From Litchfieldella xinjiangensis (GTDB lineage: Bacteria; Pseudomonadota; Gammaproteobacteria; Pseudomonadales; Halomonadaceae): a stretch of DNA of 64,000 bases. The DNA is taken from assembly GCF_000759345.1 (NCBI RefSeq), contig NZ_JPZL01000002.1, positions 434,001-498,000 of the forward strand. The letters run 5' to 3'. The translations under genes and the position numbers were made by a program. Below are positions 8,030 through 15,986 of this stretch, piece by piece. The notes beneath the pieces are model-generated. The model did not search any database. It saw nothing but the letters and a program-made list of their open reading frames with translations, and was not told the DNA's origin. Positions within the stretch are counted from its first letter, which is position 1. Every line of letters begins with the position of its first letter.

Positions 8030-8043
8030 CCTAGGAGTTGAAC

Positions 8044-9534
8044 ATGCTCGACAGCTTTCTGAACGGGTTGGCAGTGGTTTTCCAGCCCATGAATTTCCTG
8101 CTGCTGACCTCTGCGGTCTTCATCGGCTTTATTGGCGGGGCCTTGCCCGGCATCAGCGGGGTTATTCTGGTGGTGATTCTGCTGCCAGTCACCTATGGCA
8201 TGGACCCCACCGCAGCGTTCATGCTACTGACAGCCATTTATGGCTCTACCGTTTTCTCAGGCCTGATCACCGCCATTCTTTACCGTGCGCCGGGAACACC
8301 GGAAGCGGTCATGACCGCGTTTGACGGCTATCCCATGACGCAGCAGGGCCAAGCCGGTAAAGCGTTGGGCATCGGGGTCTTGAGCTCAGCCATTGGCGGC
8401 CTGGTGGGAACCATCGCTCTGATCATTTTTACCCCGATGCTCGCATCGGTGGCACTCAAATTCTCGTCTCCCGAATACTTTGCCTTGGCTGTCCTGGGCC
8501 TCACTGTGGTGGCTTCCCTGGGCGGCCGATTGATCTATGGCCTCATCGGCGCATGTCTCGGCCTGTTTATCGCCACCATCGGTTTCGATCCGCTGACAGG
8601 CACCAGCCGTTACACGTTTGGAACTCTGGAGCTTGCCGAAGGGGTAGGGTTGATTCCCGTCATCGTTGGGCTGTTTGCCATCTCGGAAGTCATGAAGCGC
8701 GCCTTGGGCGAGGAGACCCATCAGCCGCTGAAGAAGGTGTCCATCAGGATCTTCGACATGCCTATCCTGCGCAAGATCGGCGTTACCTTGTCGCGCTCCT
8801 CGCTCCTGGGAGTCGTCATCGGGATCCTGCCTGGCATCGGCGCCAGTACGGCGGCCATGGTCAGTTACAGTGAGGCGGTGCGCTGGTCCAAGACCCCTGA
8901 GCAATTCGGGAAAGGGGCGCCGGAAGGCATCGCTGCCCCCGAAGCGGCGAACAATGCCGCCGCGATGGGTGCCCTGGTGCCTCTGTTCGCCCTCGGCATT
9001 CCCGGTAGCGGAACGACCGCTATCATCCTCGGTGCGTTCATCATGCATGGCTTGCAGCCTGGGCCCATGTTCATGGTAACCAGCAGCGATCTGGTCTATG
9101 CCGTGTTTGCCGGGCTGTTCATCGTCAATTTCATGATCCTGCTGTTCTCGAAGCCGTTCATCGCCCTGTTCACGCGGCTGTTGAACATACCGTACTCGGC
9201 CTTGGGTCCGATCATCGTCATGTGCTGCATCATCGGTACGTACTCGGTCCGTAACTCGATGTTCGATGTCTGGCTGATGCTTGGGTTTGGCGTCCTCGGC
9301 TTCCTGCTGGAAAAGCTCAAGTTCCCCCTGGTTTCGATCATTCTCGGTCTGGTGCTCGGGCCGATTGCCGAAAGCGAGCTGCGCCGGACCCTGGCCATGT
9401 CTCGAGGCGATTTCACGATCTTTTTCGAGCGGCCCATCAGCGCCACGTTGATCGTTATCTCGATCCTGCTGCTCACCGCCGCCATTGTCGTGCCCCTGCG
9501 CAAGCGGGCAAAGCTGAAGGCAGCGAATACTTAA
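8044..9534 (+). CDS. TTT transporter large membrane subunit (TctA family)
   Basis: A 496-residue polytopic protein. It begins with the family start LDSFLNGLAVVFQPMNFLLL and carries GGALPGISGVILVVILLPVT, the conserved TctA GxLPG motif. A second copy of that motif is GVVIGILPGIGAS, followed by EAANNAAAMGALVPLFALGIPGSGTTA, all family hallmarks (only short parts quoted). With the TctC and TctB homologues it forms a secondary carrier driven by an ion gradient. ATG 8044 follows AGGAG by six bases; the in-frame TTG at 8038 overlaps that site and is rejected. Confidence 0.93.
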   Translation: MLDSFLNGLAVVFQPMNFLLLTSAVFIGFIGGALPGISGVILVVILLPVTYGMDPTAAFMLLTAIYGSTVFSGLITAILYRAPGTPEAVMTAFDGYPMTQQGQAGKALGIGVLSSAIGGLVGTIALIIFTPMLASVALKFSSPEYFALAVLGLTVVASLGGRLIYGLIGACLGLFIATIGFDPLTGTSRYTFGTLELAEGVGLIPVIVGLFAISEVMKRALGEETHQPLKKVSIRIFDMPILRKIGVTLSRSSLLGVVIGILPGIGASTAAMVSYSEAVRWSKTPEQFGKGAPEGIAAPEAANNAAAMGALVPLFALGIPGSGTTAIILGAFIMHGLQPGPMFMVTSSDLVYAVFAGLFIVNFMILLFSKPFIALFTRLLNIPYSALGPIIVMCCIIGTYSVRNSMFDVWLMLGFGVLGFLLEKLKFPLVSIILGLVLGPIAESELRRTLAMSRGDFTIFFERPISATLIVISILLLTAAIVVPLRKRAKLKAANT

Positions 9535-9553
9535 TCTGCAAAGGGAGAATTCC

Positions 9554-10852
9554 ATGACGCTTGTCCTGGGTGCCATCGCCGATGACTTTACCGGCGCTAC
9601 GGACCTTGCCAACAACTTGGTGCGTGCTGGCATGCGTTGCGTGCAGACCATCGGCGTGCCGAGTTCCGACTTCGCCCTCGACAATGTCGATGCCGTGGTG
9701 ATCGCGCTCAAGTCACGCTCGATTCCGGCCGCTCAGGCAGTGTCGGATTCGCTTGCCGCGCTGGCCTGGCTTAAGGAGCACAACGCCCGGCAGATATTCT
9801 TCAAGTATTGCTCCACGTTCGACTCCACGGACGCGGGCAATATCGGGCCGGTGGCCGATGCACTGCTGGAACAACTGGGTGCAACGCAGACGGTGATGGT
9901 ACCGGCGTTTCCCATCAACGGGCGCACCGTCTACCAGGGCCACCTGTTCGTGGGGGATCGTTTGCTCAGCGAGAGTGGCATGCAACATCACCCCCTCACG
10001 CCGATGACAGACGCTGACCTGGTTCGCGTTCTGGCCCGCCAGACGCCGCATGAGGTCGGCCTGGCTGCATATCCGGTTCTTGCCAGTGGTTCAGCACCGA
10101 CGCGTGAACATCTCGATAAATTATCGGCCGATGGTGTTCGCCACGTCATCTGCGACACCCTGAACGAAGACAACCTGGACGTGCTTGCCGAGGCCGTGGT
10201 CGATTATCCGCTGGTCACCGGCGGCTCCGGTCTTGGTCAGGCCCTGCCTGAGCATTACCGGCGCAAGGGGTGGCTTACCGAGATCAGCGACCCGGGGCGC
10301 CTGGCACCGGCTTCCGGCAGCGCCTTGGTGCTATCCGGCAGCTGCTCCAGGGCGACGCTGGGTCAGGTGTCCAACTTCCTTGAGCGCCATCCAGGGATGG
10401 GACTCGACCCGTTGCTATTGGCGAAGGATCCCGCTCACCTTGAGAACGCACTCGCCTTCGCCCGTGAGCATCTCGCCAAGGGTGGGCCGGTATTGATCTA
10501 CGCCTCCGCCGATGCGGGTCGCGTCAAGGCTGCCCAGGCGGAGTTGGGGGTCGAACAAGCCGGCGAGCTGGTCGAGCAGGCACTGGGTGAGCTAGCCCGG
10601 ACGCTGGTTTCAGAAGGGGTAGGGCGGTTGGTCGTCGCTGGTGGCGAGTCATCGGGTGCCGTGGTCTCGGCCTTGGGCATACGTCAGCTTCGCATTGGCG
10701 ATCAGATCGACCCCGGCGTGCCCTGGACCCAAGCGCCCCTGGAAGGGAAGGACGCGCCGCTGTCCCTGGCATTGAAGTCGGGCAACTTTGGCAGTGAAGA
10801 CTTCTTCTCGCGCGCCTTCGAGGTGCTAGAGACACGAACCAAAGGAAACTAA
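9554..10852 (+). CDS. otnK: 3-oxo-tetronate 4-kinase-like DUF1537 kinase
   Basis: A 432-residue four-carbon acid-sugar kinase. The N-terminal substrate domain has ADDFTGATDLA (about 9-19), FKYCSTFDSTDAGNIGPV and HPLTPMTDADLV. The C-terminal nucleotide domain has LSGSCSRATLGQV, VAGGESSGAVV and the terminal LALKSGNFGSEDFF. DUF1537 kinases phosphorylate 3-oxo-tetronate, D-threonate or D-erythronate. The OtnC-type aldolase gene immediately downstream favours the 3-oxo-tetronate 4-kinase role; D-threonate kinases are instead usually paired with a PdxA2 dehydrogenase, which is absent. ATG follows GGGAG. Its DNA is more G+C rich than the upstream genes of the operon. Confidence 0.88.
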   Translation: MTLVLGAIADDFTGATDLANNLVRAGMRCVQTIGVPSSDFALDNVDAVVIALKSRSIPAAQAVSDSLAALAWLKEHNARQIFFKYCSTFDSTDAGNIGPVADALLEQLGATQTVMVPAFPINGRTVYQGHLFVGDRLLSESGMQHHPLTPMTDADLVRVLARQTPHEVGLAAYPVLASGSAPTREHLDKLSADGVRHVICDTLNEDNLDVLAEAVVDYPLVTGGSGLGQALPEHYRRKGWLTEISDPGRLAPASGSALVLSGSCSRATLGQVSNFLERHPGMGLDPLLLAKDPAHLENALAFAREHLAKGGPVLIYASADAGRVKAAQAELGVEQAGELVEQALGELARTLVSEGVGRLVVAGGESSGAVVSALGIRQLRIGDQIDPGVPWTQAPLEGKDAPLSLALKSGNFGSEDFFSRAFEVLETRTKGN

Positions 10853-10856
10853 CGCC

Positions 10857-11504
10857 ATGAGCCTGCATGACGAGAATCGCCTTCGCGAACAGATCGCCAC
10901 TCTGGGCAAATCCCTGTTCGACCGCGGCCTGACCATGGGCTCCAGCGGTAACATCAGCGTGCGGACCGATGACGGTGGATGGCTGATGACGCCCACCAAT
11001 GCCTGCCTGGGCCGCCTGGACCCGGGCCGTATATCACGACTGGACCGGGATGGTGGCTGGAAAGACGGGGACAAGCCCACCAAAGAGAGCTTTCTGCATA
11101 TGGCGATGTACGCGGAGCGCCCCCAGTCCGAGGCGATCGTGCATCTGCATTCGACCCATTCCGTCGCGGTGTCCTGCCTACCCGGCATCGACCCCTGCGA
11201 CTGCATTCCGCCGTTGACCGCCTACTACGTGATGCGCGTCGGTAAGCTGCCTCTGGTGCCCTACCATATCCCGGGGGACGAGAGCCTGGGCGATGCCGTG
11301 AAAGGGCTAGCCGGGCGCCACAGCGCCGTGCTGCTGGCCAACCATGGCCCGGTGGTAGCGGGAAAGAGTTTGGAAGCGGCCGTCTATGCCACGGAAGAAC
11401 TCGAGGAAACAGCCAAGCTATTCTTGCTGCTGCAAGGCAAGAACCCCCGTGCCCTGACGCCCGAGCAAGTGGCAGAGCTTGAGGCGCGCTACCCCAGAGA
11501 TTGA
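10857..11504 (+). CDS. otnC: 3-oxo-tetronate 4-phosphate decarboxylase-like class II aldolase
   Basis: A 215-residue class II aldolase/adducin-family protein. The family converts 3-oxo-tetronate 4-phosphate to dihydroxyacetone phosphate plus CO2. Visible hallmarks: phosphate-binding TMGSSGNISVR (about 26-36) and MTPTNACLG, catalytic Glu in KPTKESFLH, zinc ligands HLHSTH (about 97-102) and the later His in LANHGPVVAG. Four bases separate it from the otnK stop, so it is translationally linked. It closes the operon; the product DHAP enters glycolysis. Fuculose-phosphate-aldolase-like alternatives are less likely because of the OtnK partner. Confidence 0.87.
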   Translation: MSLHDENRLREQIATLGKSLFDRGLTMGSSGNISVRTDDGGWLMTPTNACLGRLDPGRISRLDRDGGWKDGDKPTKESFLHMAMYAERPQSEAIVHLHSTHSVAVSCLPGIDPCDCIPPLTAYYVMRVGKLPLVPYHIPGDESLGDAVKGLAGRHSAVLLANHGPVVAGKSLEAAVYATEELEETAKLFLLLQGKNPRALTPEQVAELEARYPRD

Positions 11505-11598
11505 TGCGAGGCGCTGGGTATCCCTCCGATAGCTTCCCTGCGGTGCTAGGCTGAACAACGGTTCCTGACTAGCGCCGATACCCATAAGGGAAGCTCCT

Positions 11599-11943
11599 AT
11601 GACGTCCACCGAACCCCGTATCACGCTGGACCCGCTTAATCGCCGGGTGCAGGCCACGCTTGGCGACACGCTGCTTGCCGACACCACCCGCGCCATCGAA
11701 CTGCGTGAACGCGGCTATCCGCCCCGCCTGTATCTTCCCCGCGAAGACGTACGCATGAACCGACTGACCCGCTCAGACACCGTGACTCACTGCCCCTTCA
11801 AGGGCGATGCGGCCTATTTCTCGGTAGGCGATGATGCCGACGTGGCGTGGAGCTATGAGCAGCCAAAGGAAGACATGAACCAGATTGCCGGGTACCTAGC
11901 GTTCGATGACGCCAAGATCAGCCTGACATCAACAGACCCATAA
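11599..11943 (+). CDS. DUF427 domain protein
   Basis: 114 residues with the DUF427 pattern: TLGDTLLADTTRAIELRERG, PPRLYLPREDV (YxPxxD motif), TRSDTVTHCPFKGDAAYFSV and DVAWSYEQPKEDMNQIAGYL. DUF427 is a small soluble beta-rich family of unknown activity. ATG follows AAGGGA. The next gene starts 30 bases later on the same strand, so both may be cotranscribed. Confidence 0.85.
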   Translation: MTSTEPRITLDPLNRRVQATLGDTLLADTTRAIELRERGYPPRLYLPREDVRMNRLTRSDTVTHCPFKGDAAYFSVGDDADVAWSYEQPKEDMNQIAGYLAFDDAKISLTSTDP

Positions 11944-11972
11944 CGACAACCCCATAAACAGAGGCACCGTCT

Positions 11973-12371
11973 ATGCACACGGGTAGCTGCTTGTGCGGCA
12001 AGGTCCGCTACGAATACCGCGGCGAGATCGATGAAGTCTCCATGTGCCACTGCACGCAATGCCAGAAAGCGCAGGGCAGTGCCTTCGCCGCCGTGGCACC
12101 CATTCGCTCGGCCGACTTCCGCATTACCCAAGGCGCCGATTACCTCAAGGAGTACCGCGCCACGCCGAACAAGGCGCGGGTATTCTGCGCGGAGTGCGGC
12201 AGCCCCCTATTCAGTGCCCGCGACGACCTTCCCGAAGCCAAGCGGCTGCGGCTGGGAACCTTGGATTCGGCAATCTCACCCAGCAAGCGCTACCACGCCT
12301 GGGTCTCGTCCAAGGCCGCGTGGTTCGATCTTACGGATGAGCATCCTAAGTTCGAGGAGTTTGCACGCTGA
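11973..12371 (+). CDS. GFA/CENP-V-family zinc protein
   Basis: 132 residues with the glutathione-dependent formaldehyde-activating (GFA) fold. Two zinc-binding sets are intact: GSCLCGKVRYE with CHCTQCQKAQGS (about 5-33), and FCAECGSPL (about 71-79). The family is named for Gfa of Paracoccus, but most members have no proven enzymatic role, so a formaldehyde function should not be assumed. ATG preceded by GAGG. Lies between the DUF427 gene and a sugar isomerase gene, all on the plus strand. Confidence 0.85.
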   Translation: MHTGSCLCGKVRYEYRGEIDEVSMCHCTQCQKAQGSAFAAVAPIRSADFRITQGADYLKEYRATPNKARVFCAECGSPLFSARDDLPEAKRLRLGTLDSAISPSKRYHAWVSSKAAWFDLTDEHPKFEEFAR

Positions 12372-12425
12372 CTCTCGTGATTTCTCCCATGCTAGGCTAA
12401 CGACGGGCGCTTCGATCCAGGTGCA

Positions 12426-13676
12426 ATGATGACTCCCAACTCCAATCACACATCCCGGCGCTGGCTTGATAGCGCGACTCACCACCACTGGCTGACCCGT
12501 GAAGGGCTAGCGCTGCTCGATTTTCATCGCCAAGCGCGTCTGGCGTCCGGCGGTTTCGCGGCGCTCGATGGCAACGGACGCATTTTTGAGGGCGCTGGGG
12601 CCGACACCATGATCACCGGGCGCATGGCGCACAGTTATGCGCTGGCGGCATTGCAGGGCGTGCCGGGCGCCGCGGCGCTGGCCGAGCACGCCATCCGCGC
12701 ATTGAGCGGTGTGCTGCGCGACGAACGCCATGGCGGCTGGTTCGAGGCCGACCCCGCCACAACCGAGGATCACACCAAGCAGTGTTATCTCCACCATTTC
12801 GTCGCCCTTGGCGCGGCCACCGCAACGCATGCCGGGATTCCCGGCGCGGCTGAACTGCTCGAGGACGTCGTCGGGGTGATTGAAACCCGCTTCTGGTCAT
12901 CGAACGAACAGGCCTTTGTCGAGAGTTACGACCGGGACTGGCGCAATCTTGCCGACTATCGCGGCGGCAACAGCAATATGCACGGTGTGGAGCTTTGCCT
13001 GGCGCTGGCCGATGTGCGCAGCGAACCGCTATGGCTCGACCGAGCGCTGGCCATCGTCGAGCGGCTGATCCACCGCCACGCCGCCGACCGCGACTACCGA
13101 ATACTCGAGCACTTTCACGGCGATTGGTCCGAATGGCCGGATTACAATGCCGACCAGCCCGACGACGGCTTTTACCCCTATGGCGCCACGCCGGGACATG
13201 GCTTCGAATGGTCGCGGCTGATGCTGCACCTGGAAGCTGCACTGGAAGCCCGTGGTCGGGCCGCCCCGGGTTGGCTGTTCAGCGATGCGGCGGCGTTGTT
13301 CGATGCCAGCCTGCGCGACGGCTGGGCAAGCGATGGTTCTCCGGGACTGGTCTACACCGTGGATTGGCAGGGCCGACCCCACTCCCGCCGTCGGCGTCAC
13401 TGGACCCATGCCGAAGCACTGGCCGCCGCGGCCGCCTTCCTGCAACGCACCGGAGACGCCCACTACGAGAAGTGGTACCGGCAATTCTGGGACTTCATCG
13501 ATACCACGTTCATCGACCGTGCGCGGGGTGGCTGGTACCAGGAGCTCGACAGTCAGTTGTCGATCGACCCGAACGAGGGCGACGTCAAGCCCGACCTCTA
13601 CCACGCCTATCAGGCCACGCTGTTACCGCGGCTGCCATTGGCGCCCAACCTGGCGCTGGCCGTCAAAAAGCTATAA
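12426..13676 (+). CDS. AGE-family aldose-ketose isomerase (YihS / mannose isomerase-like)
   Basis: A 416-residue (alpha/alpha)6-barrel protein. It shares the YihS signatures RMAHSYALAALQG, YRGGNSNMHGVELCLALAD (178 onward, with a histidine at 186), ILEHFHGDWSEW and TPGHGFEWSRLMLHLEAALE (256 onward, only part shown). In YihS and bacterial mannose isomerase the equivalent histidines run the proton transfer. Substrates in the family are sulfoquinovose, mannose, lyxose or fructose. There is no sulfoquinovosidase, SQ kinase or transporter nearby, so a mannose/fructose isomerase is at least as likely. ATG 12426 or 12429 are both possible starts. Confidence 0.8.
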   Translation: MMTPNSNHTSRRWLDSATHHHWLTREGLALLDFHRQARLASGGFAALDGNGRIFEGAGADTMITGRMAHSYALAALQGVPGAAALAEHAIRALSGVLRDERHGGWFEADPATTEDHTKQCYLHHFVALGAATATHAGIPGAAELLEDVVGVIETRFWSSNEQAFVESYDRDWRNLADYRGGNSNMHGVELCLALADVRSEPLWLDRALAIVERLIHRHAADRDYRILEHFHGDWSEWPDYNADQPDDGFYPYGATPGHGFEWSRLMLHLEAALEARGRAAPGWLFSDAAALFDASLRDGWASDGSPGLVYTVDWQGRPHSRRRRHWTHAEALAAAAAFLQRTGDAHYEKWYRQFWDFIDTTFIDRARGGWYQELDSQLSIDPNEGDVKPDLYHAYQATLLPRLPLAPNLALAVKKL

Positions 13677-13731
13677 GCGTTTACCGGTTGTTTTATCAGC
13701 CAAGGCTCTTTGGGAGGCGCTAATTTTCTAA

Positions 13732-14928
13732 GTGCCGACAGTTACAGAGCTTTATCAAAGACTCTGGGTGACTTTCTGGCCTTTCCGAGCCGCCTATCTT
13801 AGGTTATTCGGGGTGGAGCCTCCATCGAGGATGGAAAGAGCAATGCTGAAAACTTTGGAAGCGAGTTTACAGGCCTGGATGTTGCCGGGCATTTCGGCAT
13901 TGCTTGCCGTGATAGCCAGTTATACCCTCTACCGGCTGACGCTAGCGGTGATCCGGCACTTTTCGAAACAACGAACCGTCCCCCGGCTGTTTCTGGACGC
14001 GGCTGCCAAGGCGCTGGGCTTGGTCACTAGCCTGCTGGTACTCAGGGCCACGCTCAATGGCGCTCCGGATGACCTGTTGCTCTTGGCGCCGGTGAAACAG
14101 GTTGTCACATTGCTACTGATTCTGTCCATGACGTGGGCAGCGGTTCGACTGACCTCAGTCATTGGCGACGTTATCGTGTTGCTGAATCCGGTATTGGAAG
14201 GACAGTGGAAGCGGGCCCGCAAGGTAGAGACACAGACACGCTTCCTGGTCCGTTGCTTGAATGTCCTCGTTATCATCGTAGGTGTTGGTGCCGCGCTGAT
14301 GACCTTCGAGCCGGTACAGCAAGTGGGCGCCAGTCTGCTCGCGTCCGCGGGTGTTGGCGGCATTATCCTGGGTTTTGCTGCACGGCCGGTATTCAGTAAC
14401 TTGTTGGCGGGCATTCAGATTGCGCTCACCCAGCCGTTCCGCATTGATGATGTGCTGAACGTGCAGGGCGAGTGGTGCTGGGTCGAGGAAGTGACCGCCA
14501 CCTATGTAGTCCTGCGGGTGTGGGATCAGCGTCGGCTTATAGTGCCGTTGCAGTGGTTTATCGAGAACCCTTTCCAGAACTGGTCGCGGAATACGGCGGA
14601 TTTGCTGGGCACGGTCTTTATCTGGGTCGATTACACCATGCCGATCGAGCCACTGCGCCAGGAGTTCTCTCGCTTGCTGGATACGACGAAGCAGTGGGAT
14701 GGCAAGGTGGCGATTGTTCAGGTTACCGACTCCAATGATCAGGCGCTACAGGTTCGCTTCCTTATGAGTGCACCTAACTCCAGCCAGAACTGGGATCTGC
14801 GATGCGCTATCCGTGAGGGGTTGGTGACATTCATACAGCAGCATTACCCCTCGCAACTGCCCCGCCTTCGTGCGCGATTGGTGGATACTTCGCCGGAGTT
14901 TGAGGACAACGCCAAACAACCAGGCTGA
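13732..14928 (+). CDS. MscS-family mechanosensitive channel
   Basis: 398 residues with membrane segments at about 45-65 (ISALLAVIASYTLYRLTL), about 85-105, about 118-140 and about 178-198. The pore helix and MscS core follow: ASAGVGGIILGFAARPVFSN then LLAGIQIALTQPFRIDDVLN. A cytoplasmic beta domain contains RRLIVPLQWFIENPFQNWSR, the conserved MscS P-x-x-x-x-x-N element. Releases solutes on hypo-osmotic shock, a fitting role in a halophile. The GTG start at 13732 has no good ribosome site; ATGs at 13830 and 13842 are alternatives that would keep the core. Confidence 0.88.
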   Translation: MPTVTELYQRLWVTFWPFRAAYLRLFGVEPPSRMERAMLKTLEASLQAWMLPGISALLAVIASYTLYRLTLAVIRHFSKQRTVPRLFLDAAAKALGLVTSLLVLRATLNGAPDDLLLLAPVKQVVTLLLILSMTWAAVRLTSVIGDVIVLLNPVLEGQWKRARKVETQTRFLVRCLNVLVIIVGVGAALMTFEPVQQVGASLLASAGVGGIILGFAARPVFSNLLAGIQIALTQPFRIDDVLNVQGEWCWVEEVTATYVVLRVWDQRRLIVPLQWFIENPFQNWSRNTADLLGTVFIWVDYTMPIEPLRQEFSRLLDTTKQWDGKVAIVQVTDSNDQALQVRFLMSAPNSSQNWDLRCAIREGLVTFIQQHYPSQLPRLRARLVDTSPEFEDNAKQPG

Positions 14929-15039
14929 ACTCCAAAGAGAACCGCCTGGGTTATCTGGGCTTGGATACCGATTCCAATCTGGCAACCGAAAGAGCCGTAG
15001 GGCTGTCGCCGAACCTTTCCAATTCTGGCTGGGCCTAAA

Positions 15040-15157
15040 ACGGGTCAGGGTCGCCAATCTTATATGCGGGCGACCCATTGCCTCCCAGATGGCCGCAGCA
15101 TCGACTCGATCATTCTTGTTGCTCTTCACATCAGGTTTAATGCCATTAAGCGCAAAC
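15040..15157 (-). pseudogene. Remnant of an IS110-family transposase
   Basis: On the minus strand a stretch of about 38 codons reads GIKPDVKSNKNDRVDAAAIW then EAMGRPHIRLATL. This is the conserved DEDD-domain segment of IS110 transposases (K-S-N-K-N-D-x-x-D-A-x-A-I-x-E-A-x-x-R-P). It begins right at the end of the PAP2 phosphatase gene, and the downstream reading (14929-15040) is unrelated. Full IS110 transposases exceed 300 residues, so this is a decayed internal fragment. No ends or target duplication could be seen. Confidence 0.7.
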
Positions 15158-15913
15158 CTACTCGGTCCCCGACCAGCTCTCTTCCGTTTCCACCTGCCCG
15201 CGCCGCTGCATCCAGCGCATGACGAGCCAGCACAAAGATGCCCAGGCTGCCCCGGCTGTCCACCCGGCAAGTACATCCGTCGGCCAGTGAACGCCAAGGT
15301 AGACGCGGCTTGCCCCGACCAGCAGGGTGAGTAGTACGGCGATAATGAGAAGGTACGCCTTCAGCCGCAGCGAGGGCTGCACGCGGGTGAGCAGGGCGGC
15401 CAGGGTGAGGTAGGTCACGGCCGACATCATCGAGTGGCCGCTGGGAAAACTCGCGGTGTAGACCATGGCTTCATGAGGCACGAGATCGGGCCGGGCGCGG
15501 TCGTAGCCCATCTTCATTACGGTGCTGAGCAGGATGCCGCCGGGCACCGCGATCGCGGTAAAGAGGGCCGCGCGATAGCGGCGGGCGAGCAACAGGTAGC
15601 CGAGGGCGCCCAGCGTGATAAGGACCAGCACGCCGACACCGCCGAGCGCGGTGAAGTCCCGCCCCATTTCCTCGACCCAGACCGGCCCGAGCGGGTCGCT
15701 GAGATCGGCCGGGTTGCGCAGCGAAAGCAGCAGGCTCTCATCGACGCTCTGTGTCTCTCCTTCGGTGACTTCATCGGCCAGCGCGACGAACCCCCACACC
15801 CCGCCGGACAGTACCGAGACGCAGAGCAGTATCGCTAGTTCGTAGCGGCCGAACCGAGCCAGCAGGCTAAGGCTTTGACGCCCCACATGGCCGATTTTTC
15901 CATGGTGCTTCAT
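15158..15913 (-). CDS. PAP2-family membrane phosphatase
   Basis: 251 residues from ATG 15913 (preceded by GGGAGC). It has hydrophobic segments at about 24-46, 92-110, 116-133, 162-176, 186-200 and 213-234. The phosphatase signature is complete: KMGYDRARP (134-142), PSGH (157-160), SRVYLGVHWPTD (202-213). Such enzymes dephosphorylate undecaprenyl diphosphate, phosphatidylglycerol phosphate or related lipids on the periplasmic face. Residues about 47-85 form a long first periplasmic loop. An earlier in-frame start (15985) lacks a ribosome site. The last codons abut an IS110 remnant, so the C-terminal tail (EESWSGTE) may have been altered by insertion. Confidence 0.85.
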   Translation of the reverse strand: MKHHGKIGHVGRQSLSLLARFGRYELAILLCVSVLSGGVWGFVALADEVTEGETQSVDESLLLSLRNPADLSDPLGPVWVEEMGRDFTALGGVGVLVLITLGALGYLLLARRYRAALFTAIAVPGGILLSTVMKMGYDRARPDLVPHEAMVYTASFPSGHSMMSAVTYLTLAALLTRVQPSLRLKAYLLIIAVLLTLLVGASRVYLGVHWPTDVLAGWTAGAAWASLCWLVMRWMQRRGQVETEESWSGTE

Positions 15914-15986
15914 ACGCAGCTCCCTTGCTTTTCCCTTGCTTTGAACCGTACACAACGTCGTCCAGACGGGCTCTAGTGTGACCAAC

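Noticed and set aside
8386-9711. 441-codon minus-strand frame
   Set aside because: Antisense shadow of the TctA-family permease gene.
14746-15297. 183-codon minus-strand frame as an intact gene
   Set aside because: Only the IS110-like core (15040-15157) is protein-like; both ends are shadows of mscS and the PAP2 gene.
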